A DNA stretch of 64,000 nt. Source: Ipomoea triloba (lineage: Eukaryota > Streptophyta > Magnoliopsida > Solanales > Convolvulaceae). A program made the translations under genes and the position numbers. The stretch lies in assembly GCF_003576645.1 (NCBI RefSeq), contig NC_044919.1, forward strand, positions 19,138,890-19,202,889, given 5' to 3'. The notes below the pieces were generated by a model. That model did no database searches, was not told where the DNA came from, and saw only the letters and a program-made list of their open reading frames with translations. Within the stretch, counting starts at the first letter, position 1; every line of letters starts with the position of its first letter. Shown piece by piece: positions 56,859-64,000 of the stretch.

Positions 56859-58725
56859 CTAGTATTTTCACCCGTGCGTTGCACGGAATGAATTTGTTAT
56901 AATATTTTAAGAAATATTTGAATCGATATACAATTAAATAAATTATAACATTGAATATGAGTATGAATAAATGTATAAATGCAATTATAGTATGAGCCTT
57001 TCTTGCATGCAATAAATATCACAAAAATTCAGTGTTCTAAAATAAGTGTATAAACGCAATAGGTAGATAATTTACATTATTGCATCATATTCATTAATTT
57101 AATTACTTGTTGGTTAGTTATTGCAAGATCTTGAAGTACACTTATATTTTGATATTCAGTAAGTATAACTATATTAGAGAAAAATTTACATGGGAGTAAT
57201 GGGATAATCAGTTGAGTAATTGTTGGTTGACCGTAGAGCGTTGTGTTGGAGGAAGAAGATGATATATAGTGAAAATGATATTGCCCTTCACTATATATCA
57301 TCTTCTTCCTTCAACACGTTGATATTCTCTGGACAAATAACTGTTGGAAAAAAATTAGCATAAAATGGTATTTTACTGGCAATATTGTGGTACAAATATA
57401 TGTGGGGTCCACTTTCGATTTGGGTCAGGTCAAAGTGGATTCGTGTTCTTCGTAGTTAGACGAAAAGATTGATATATTGTACGCTCAAAACTGATAATGG
57501 GTGAATGAGACATTGGTTCTCAAAGTTGACCCATTTGAGTTAAAAAAATATAGAGAAAAACCTTTCAAGTAACTTTTGTCCCACATTGGTTTGAGAAGTG
57601 GTTTGCACCACTACTTATACAAGAGTTTTTCTAAGGCTTATTGAATTATATAGCATAGAGGCTCTTTCTCGCGCGCAGGGGGTGCAAATGAAATCCCAAA
57701 ATGAACTTAAAAAGGCTTGACTAAGGCTTGACTCTCGTGCGTCGAGTCGTCGACACCTGCATGCACGAGTGTCATTTAGAAAATTGGTTGGCCTTGCTGG
57801 TTGAATTATGCCAAATTTTCATATTTTTTACAATATTACGCAAACCATACCATAATACTATCGGTCTGTTTAGGGCGAGAAGTTAAAACTGATGATATTG
57901 TTTTTATTAATATTACGCAAACCATAATACTATCGGTCTGTTTTGGGCGGGAAGTTACAACTGACGATATTGTTTTTATTAATAGTATAGATTGCATTGC
58001 AGAGAAATATATATACTGACTTACTACCATTAATTAGTAATTCTAGTCTAGAATTGTATTACGAATATGAACGTAGAGAATAATATATTTTATTAGAAAT
58101 TCTATTTTAATTTACAATTGTATTAGGGATAGGAATTGTATTACCATATTTTACAATATTACGCAAACCATAATACTATCGGTCTGTTTTGGGCGGGAAG
58201 TTACAATTGACGATATTGTTTTTATTAATAGTATAGATTGCATTGCAGAGAAATATATATACTGAATTATTACAATTAGTAATTCAAGTCTAGAATTGTA
58301 TTACGAATAGGAACGTAGGGAAGAATATATTTTATTAGGAATTCTATTTTAATTTACAATTGTATTAGGGATAGGAATTGTATTACCATATTTTACAATA
58401 TTACGCAAACCATAATACTATCGGTCTGTTTTGGGCGGGAAGTTACAACTGACGATATTGTTTTTATTAATAGTATAGATTGCATTGCAGAGAAATATAT
58501 ATACTGACTTACTACCATTAATTAGTAATTCAAGTCTATAATTGTATTACGAATAGGAACGTAGGGAAGAATATATTTTATTAGGAATTCTATTTTAATT
58601 TACAATTGTATTAGGGATAGGAATTGTATTACCATATTTTACAATATTATGCAAACCATAATATTATAGGTCTGTTTTGGACGGGAAGTTAAAACTGAGG
58701 ATATTGTTTTTATTAATAGTATAGA
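56859..58725 (-). mobile_element. Non-autonomous Helitron with exact empty sites
   Basis: On the minus strand it starts with TCTATACTATTAATAAAA (58725) and ends with the hairpin CCGTGC-AAC-GCACGG, a spacer and CTAG (56859), the canonical Helitron ends. The insertion is between A and T with no target duplication. The sister units at about 37505 and 38743 carry the uninterrupted sequence AATAAGATTAATAGAGTG, proving both boundaries. No Rep/helicase is encoded, so it was moved in trans. Its 5' end lies in a tandem array (57826-58725). Confidence 0.9.
57826..58725 (-). repeat. Tandem array (about 244 bp) of the Helitron 5' terminus
   Basis: The phrase AATACTATCGGTCTGTTTTG followed by GATATTGTTTTTATTAATAG recurs near 57850, 57925, 58169, 58413 and 58660. 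The last four are spaced about 244 bases apart; the first is a short unit. Each contains a copy of the Helitron 5' end read on the minus strand. Confidence 0.85.
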
Positions 58726-59044
58726 TTAATAGAGTGGTACTTACTTTTGAATAATATAGTCTAACATATTCGTAGTATATGTTCAATAATTATGCCAACT
58801 TTGATTGGGATGAGGTTCGAACTTAAGACCTTACTTATAGAAATTAATGGGTAAGTTAAAAGTTAACTGAAGGAGAATATTTAACGAAAAATTTAACAGA
58901 TAATCATAGAATTAAGGATAAATTAGGAAATCTCAAGAGAAAATATAAATCTAAACAATCTGAACCATCCATTTGATTTAATAATTTGACCGTCATTTTT
59001 TTTACCCATTATAGGCCTAACTTTCTTTGGCTCTTATTAGTATA
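58726..59044. other. End of the tandem array and unclassified AT-rich sequence
   Basis: The 1.2 kb unit resumes for about 80 bases and then gives way to sequence without recognisable content. Confidence 0.5.
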
Positions 59045-60175
59045 TATATAGTTATCAAACGCGCCTTGCGCGATTAAACCAATGTCCAATGCCTATTTTT
59101 AAATTAGTATTCCTTAACCATATAATAATGAGAGAGAAAAAAAATGCTAAATTAATAAAAATCAAAGAATGCGCGTTGCGCTATTAAACCAATGTCCAAT
59201 GCCTATTTTTAAATTAGTATTCCTTAACCATATAATAATGAGAGAGAAAAAAATGCTAAATTAATAAAAATCAAAGAAATAGTCTCGATGCTTATATATT
59301 AAAACATAACGAAATTGTAAATAGCTAAATTACAACTAAAGTAAGTAGAAACAAATAAACAACTTACATGGGAGCATTTGTTGGTTTGTAAAGTGATATC
59401 ATACATTCCAATGTCATTATCAAACACTATTGATTGAACCCGAGTTCCTTGCATTTAGATATAGCATTTACAATGATGTTGGTGGTGAATGAGAGCATAA
59501 TAATAATAATAACAATAACAATAACAATAACAATAACAATAACAGCAACAACAACAACAACAACAACAATAATAATAATAATAATAATAATGAGAAAATT
59601 TTTACTATTTATTTACAGTTTCATCCACAACACTACATGCAATGATACAAGTATAGATGAACAGATTATACAATAGATATATTTACATAACAATATGAGA
59701 ACTACAACATTACATACAAGGATACAAGTATAGATAAACAGATTATACAATAGATATATTTACATAACGATATTGAAGTTATACCAATTAATGAGTATAC
59801 CATCATTGATTTCAAAAAAAATTGTAATCATTATGAGTACAAATACAAATAATAGAATTAACATGATAATATTTTGACAATCATACCTATACAATGTCAA
59901 GTAGATGGTGTTTACAGAATATGTTAGGTTTAGTTTTGGGTGAATACCAGTGAGAAGGGCCGGGGAGGGGTTTATATAATGTTATTTTGGGTAGAATAAT
60001 GATTTAGTTAGGAATCTATACAAATTTGTATTATAGAATATTGTCAATTTGTTTGAAAACTGCAATAAAGAAATAAATTGCCTAAAGAATTTAATGTTAA
60101 ACTTCCGTTATATTTAACGGAAAGAATTTTGTAAAATTATAAATGATTAGGATATAGTAGGAATTTTATTGGAGG
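59045..60175. repeat. Repeat family C, copy 2, with microsatellite
   Basis: Related to 54352-55847. A direct duplication of about 110 bp (GATTAAACCAATGTCCAATG) lies at about 59075-59270, and a compound (AAT)n(AAC)n run at about 59497-59590. No gene. Confidence 0.6.
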
Positions 60176-61488
60176 TTGCACAATAAGAAGAGCACAAAGT
60201 ACAATATGTTATAACATTTTTTTATAAGTGTAGATAGTAGATTATTGTTGTTGTTGTTGTTGTTGTTATTTATAACAAATAATATGTTCATTTTTAGAAA
60301 AAATGAAACAAACAGAAAAATGCAATTTCTTTAACATTCAGTCTAACTGAAAAATATATTTTCTTAATTCTTTATTTTCTTGTGTATATCTTCTCTCTTA
60401 TCTCTTTTCAAGATAATTTTCGGATTATTATTACCATCATCAGCCAAACATTAGAAAATTAAATTATTTTTAAAAAATGAGCCATTTTCTGAAAATCATT
60501 TTTCAAAAAATAGTTTTCAAGTTTCTAAACAGATCCTTAATTTTATTTTTTAAGTAAAAAATTATAATCCACTTTTATTTTTTTTTTAAAAATTAATTGG
60601 AGAATATCACATTAATAATAAAAAAAAAAGAAGAAAAGAAGTAAATGTAGTATATCTTTTATGTGAATATTTCTTATCTACCATTAGATGTCGAAGGGTA
60701 TTAAGGCCTTGTTTTGTAAATTGTGTTTTGACCAAACTTTGACGGGTTTGACCACTATAGTGATTTGACCTTATCAAAGGTCCAAAACTTTGTTTAGTTT
60801 ATCACTAATTTGGACATCGTTTTGAGGCCAAATCGCCAACTTTACAAATGTTGCAATTTGCAGCGTTTGACTTTGGCGGTTTGCCAAAAGGCCCAAAACA
60901 TGATTTTTGTTTCCGTAATAGTAATACCATTCCCAAAGTGAGCATGAGACTCCTTACTCCAGTTTTATTTTATTTTATTTTTTTAATTATTAGATTATAT
61001 TAAAAACTTTAAATAATAATAAAAATTATTATTTAAAATACAATTCGGTAAAATATTGTATAATTCATAATTAACAATAATTTTATTTATTTATTTACAT
61101 ATTCATGCTATTTATTTAATTTAAAGTTTTTATAATTAAAAAATGGTATATAATTAATATTTAATGAATTATTTTTATAAAATGTACACATATCTATATA
61201 CGTCTTTTGACATATTAATCACTAATCATAAAAAGTTAATTTTACTAAACATCTCTATGTAAATTGCTAAAACAAGTAGTTGGTCAAAGCCACTAACACA
61301 ATCCGCTAACCACTAAGTTACTAATTGCCAATTGCTAAAAAAGCCTAAGTCATTTTGTGTTCGCTCTACTCATTGAAGAATATGTGAAAAATAATTTCCT
61401 ACTCATTAATGATGTCATTATTTTTAAATAAGACATTAATGACGTCTTTCACCCTTTTTCTCCTTCTTTCTTACTAACTCAAGTCAGT
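60176..61488. other. AT-rich intergenic stretch
   Basis: It contains a (TTG)n run at 60245-60266 and a segment at about 60700-60900 with inverted words (GGCCTTGTTTTG / CAAAAGGCCC) that may be a MITE. No gene is seen. Confidence 0.5.
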
Positions 61489-61647
61489 TGTATTAGGACT
61501 CTATGTATTTGAGTCAGATTATGACTCCCTATTCTAAGCTTCCCGTGATTCCCTATTCTAGTCTACCTGAGATTCTCTCATTATATATATATCCCTGTAA
61601 TCTGTATCTTTGAACTATGTCATTCAATACAATTCATTCAGTTCTCA
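61489..61647 (+). repeat. Candidate Copia LTR
   Basis: The end is set by the primer-binding site two bases downstream. The start is chosen as the TG giving a plausible short LTR with a TATATATAT run near 61583; it could lie further left. Confidence 0.5.
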
Positions 61648-61649
61648 TC

Positions 61650-61658
61650 TGGTATCAG
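61650..61658 (+). promoter_or_regulatory. Copia primer-binding site
   Basis: TGGTATCAG matches the initiator tRNA-Met complement for nine bases and then diverges. Confidence 0.7.
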
Positions 61659-61779
61659 TTAGCTAGGATTACGTACCTAATAATTATTCTTGTCATTTGT
61701 CCGCACCACCGTCTCGTCACTGTTCGTGCCGCTGAAATCATGCAACAAGGTGGTATCAATTGGGATCAGTTCGCGTCGA

Positions 61780-64000
61780 GGTCAGCAGCGTGATAGACAT
61801 GACTTTAATGTTAAGTGTCAACTTTGTTCTGGTTTCGGTCACGTGGCACCCAAGGTGGTCTCGATGCTTTGATGTTCAATGCCAACTTTGTAATGCTTTT
61901 GGCCACACGGCACCCAATTGTTCTCTGCTCTTGAAAAACGGTGTCTCATTTGTTTTAGTTTCGGTCACGTGGCAATCGATTGTGTTTGGTGTCGTTCAAG
62001 GACTTCGAATCCTCAAGCTAATTTGGTGTTTCAGAACAGTTTGGGTGCCTCATCAAATTCTCGTACTTGGTTACTGGACACCGGAGCTACACATCATGCA
62101 ACTCCGGACATAGCTGCCCTTTTCTACCTCGAAGAAGTACACTGGTAATGACACTTTACGTGTTAGTGATGGTATGGGCCTGTCTATTAGTCGTGTTGGC
62201 CATGCTACTTTTGATACCCCATCTAGGTCTCTTAAGTTATCTAATATTTTCCTTGTTCCTGGTTTGTCAACATCTTTACTGTCTGTTCAAAAGTTTGCAT
62301 CAGATAATAAAGTGTTTTTTGAGTTTCACCCCTCCTTTTTTGTTGTAAAGGATATCACTACCAAGGAAATTCTTCTGCAGAGCAGTAGCTCTGGGGGGCT
62401 CTATACTCTTCTTACTCCAGTTTCCACTCCTTCTGCCTTTTTGTCAGCTCGTGCTTCTGCGTCAGTTTGGCATAACCGACTAGGTCATCCAAATTATCGT
62501 GTCCTTATTTGCGTTCTTCAGTCATGTTCGGTTAGTGGCTCTAGGAATAATATTCATGATAGTAGTTTGTGTAATCCGTGTCAATTGGGAAAATTTGCGT
62601 GTTTTCTTTTACCACGTGTTGAGTCGTCTAGTTTGAATATTCTTGATTTAGTATACACTGATATTTGGGGTCCAGCTCCTTTCTTATCTACAAATGGCTA
62701 TCATTATTTTGTCATTTTTGTTGACGATTTCTCTCACTACACTTGGTTTTTTCCGATGAAACTGAAATCTGATCTCTATGCTATTTTTGATATGTTTCGT
62801 ACCCTTGTTGAGAGATCCTTTAATAGAAAAATAAAATCCATTCAGTCTGATTTGGGAGCTGAATACAAAAAGCTACATCAATCTTTCGTTCAGTTAGGGA
62901 TCCATCATACACAATTGTGTGCGTATACTCATGAACAGAATGATCGTGTTGAGAGGAAACACAGACATATAGTTGAAACTGGTCTAGCACTCATGGCCCA
63001 TGCCTCCATTCTATCTAAGTTTTGGGATTATGCGTTTGAAACTGCAGTATATTTAATCAATAAAATGCCATCCTCTATGTTAAATAACTCCAGTTCTCAT
63101 CTTATGTTGCATAAATCCCCTCCTTCCTATTCCTTTCTTCTTGTCTTTAGTTGTCTATGTTATCCTCACTTAAGGCCCTATAATCGTCACAAAATGGATT
63201 ATAGGTCCTTTCCTTGTGTCTTTCTAGGTTACACAGAGTCATTTAGGGGGTATAGGTGCATGGACTTACAAACTAATAAGATATATGTGTGTCGACATGT
63301 CCGATTTGATGAGATGGTTTCCCCTTTGCTGCTAAGACTGTTTTGTAGGCTTCTCCAGACACTATGCCACGTCCTTGGGCCGAATCAGTGTTGAATCCAT
63401 GTCCTCCTTCCATAGATCCTACTCAGGTGGCTCCTACACTCCCTACGGTGACAGAAAACGGCCTCGTGGCCGTCCGCGTGGTCGATCCACACGCTCAAAT
63501 GAGCGAACTCATGCCATGGACACTAGAAGCAAATCTCGTGCTCCTCCTGCAGGCTTGACTGTACAGGTTTGTCCTACTGATCCCACATGTTACTCACAAG
63601 TAGTCAAGCATCCTGTATGGCGGGAAACAATGAATCAAGAGTTTAATGCTCTCTTACATAACCAAACATGGTGTCTTGTTCCCTCCAAGCCTGATATGAA
63701 TGTTATTGGTTGCAAATGGGTTTTTCGCACCAAGAGGAAAACAGATGGTTCCATTGAGAGACACAAGGCCAGGTTAGTAGCAAAAGGTTTTAATCAGGTT
63801 CCAGGTCAAGACTTCTTTGATACCTTCAGCCTTGTGGTAAAACCTACTATTGTCAGATTACTTCTCTCATTAGCTATATCCTCTGGTTGGGTGATTAGAC
63901 AACTTGATATTCATAATGCTTTTCTAAATGGTAATCTGTCTAAAACTGTCTACATGAAGCAACCCCCTGGTTACATTGATGCTCAGTATTCAAATCATGT
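61780..64000 (+). pseudogene. Copia gag-pol remnant: zinc knuckles, protease, integrase, reverse transcriptase
   Basis: Three knuckle-like motifs in succession (CQLCSGFGHVAPK, CQLCNAFGHTAPNC, CLICFSFGHVAIDC) lie in shifting frames at 61805-61975. The protease motif WLLDTGATHHATPD is at about 62070. A one-base insertion near 62135 shifts into the long frame 62174-63394, with the integrase zinc region (WHNRLGHPN, CNPCQLGKF), YTDIWGP, QSDLGAEYK and ERKHRHIVE. Another frameshift near 63380 leads to the reverse transcriptase (IGCKWVFRTKRKTDGSIERH, RQLDIHNAFLNGNL), still open at 64000. It is on the opposite strand to the Copia at 1-6290 and differs in sequence, so it belongs to another lineage. Confidence 0.87.

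Larger units (their letters stand above)
61489..64000 (+). mobile_element. Ty1/Copia retrotransposon, 5' part, gag largely deleted
   Basis: A probable LTR from TGTATTAGGACTC (61489) to TTCTCA (61647) is followed by the primer-binding site TGGTATCAG (61650). Only about 150 nt later come gag zinc knuckles, then protease, integrase and reverse transcriptase in Copia order up to the window edge. The N-terminal gag is missing and several frameshifts are present. The LTR start is tentative because the partner LTR is outside the window. Confidence 0.85.

Noticed and set aside
57826..58725. CRISPR-like array
   Set aside because: Units are 244 bp direct repeats with no spacers, inside a Helitron in a plant genome.
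59045..59080. Another Helitron 3' end
   Set aside because: The hairpin CGCGCAAGGCGCG is followed by CTAT instead of CTAG/CTRR, and no empty site supports a boundary.

Overview
This is nuclear DNA from a flowering plant, most likely a eudicot; the exact taxon cannot be told from sequence alone. The evidence is a spliced host gene with GT-AG introns plus plant-type Copia, Gypsy, LINE, SINE, hAT, Mutator-like and Helitron elements in AT-rich sequence. It is a draft assembly: N runs lie at 4446-5409, 7877-8303, 16586-17057 and 20422-20514, and single-N joins at 41090 and 51844.

The only convincing host gene is a nucleoside hydrolase on the minus strand. It has 12 exons between 35869 and 21501, all of which join in frame into about 874 residues carrying two nucleoside-hydrolase domains (NSH3-like, secreted type). 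Its introns and promoter are crowded with transposons: a hAT MITE 22 bp upstream of the first ATG, two Mutator-like MITEs (one with a hAT MITE nested inside) in intron 1, and in the 7.4 kb intron 2 a duplicated block, another MITE, a retroposon with a 17-bp target duplication, and a small LTR retrotransposon.

That small LTR retrotransposon (27755-30490) is the most striking object. It has matching LTRs, a tRNA-Met primer-binding site, a polypurine tract and a 5-bp target duplication, but no gag or pol. Its interior is a chimera of a DUF4283-like segment, a chaperonin Cpn60 fragment, a class I histone deacetylase fragment and a BRAP2/BRIZ-type UBP zinc finger. This is the architecture of a gene-capturing retroelement such as maize Bs1.

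Layout: 1-6290, Copia element (minus) with a long LTR; 6300-6965, GGTGCAC minisatellite; 8535-9060, degenerate tandem repeats; 9255-11070, Gypsy LTR fragment; 11040-12660, L1-type LINE fragment; 12928-13165, MITE; 15340-16120, unidentified exon-like fragments; 16376-20600, hAT element with a decayed three-exon transposase; 20640-21270, SINE and a Helitron 3' end; 21501-36735, nucleoside hydrolase gene and its insertions; 37228-38900 and 50687-58800, a tandem array of about 1.2 kb AT-rich units with Helitron-like termini; 38888-50699, a SINE split by a complete chromovirus-type Gypsy element; 56859-58725, a precisely bounded Helitron containing a 244-bp tandem array of its own 5' terminus; 61489-64000, a Copia element running off the window.

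Several insertions can be ordered in time because empty sites and target duplications are preserved. Some repeats, notably 51845-53425 and the stutter at 50000-50310, look like assembly artefacts.
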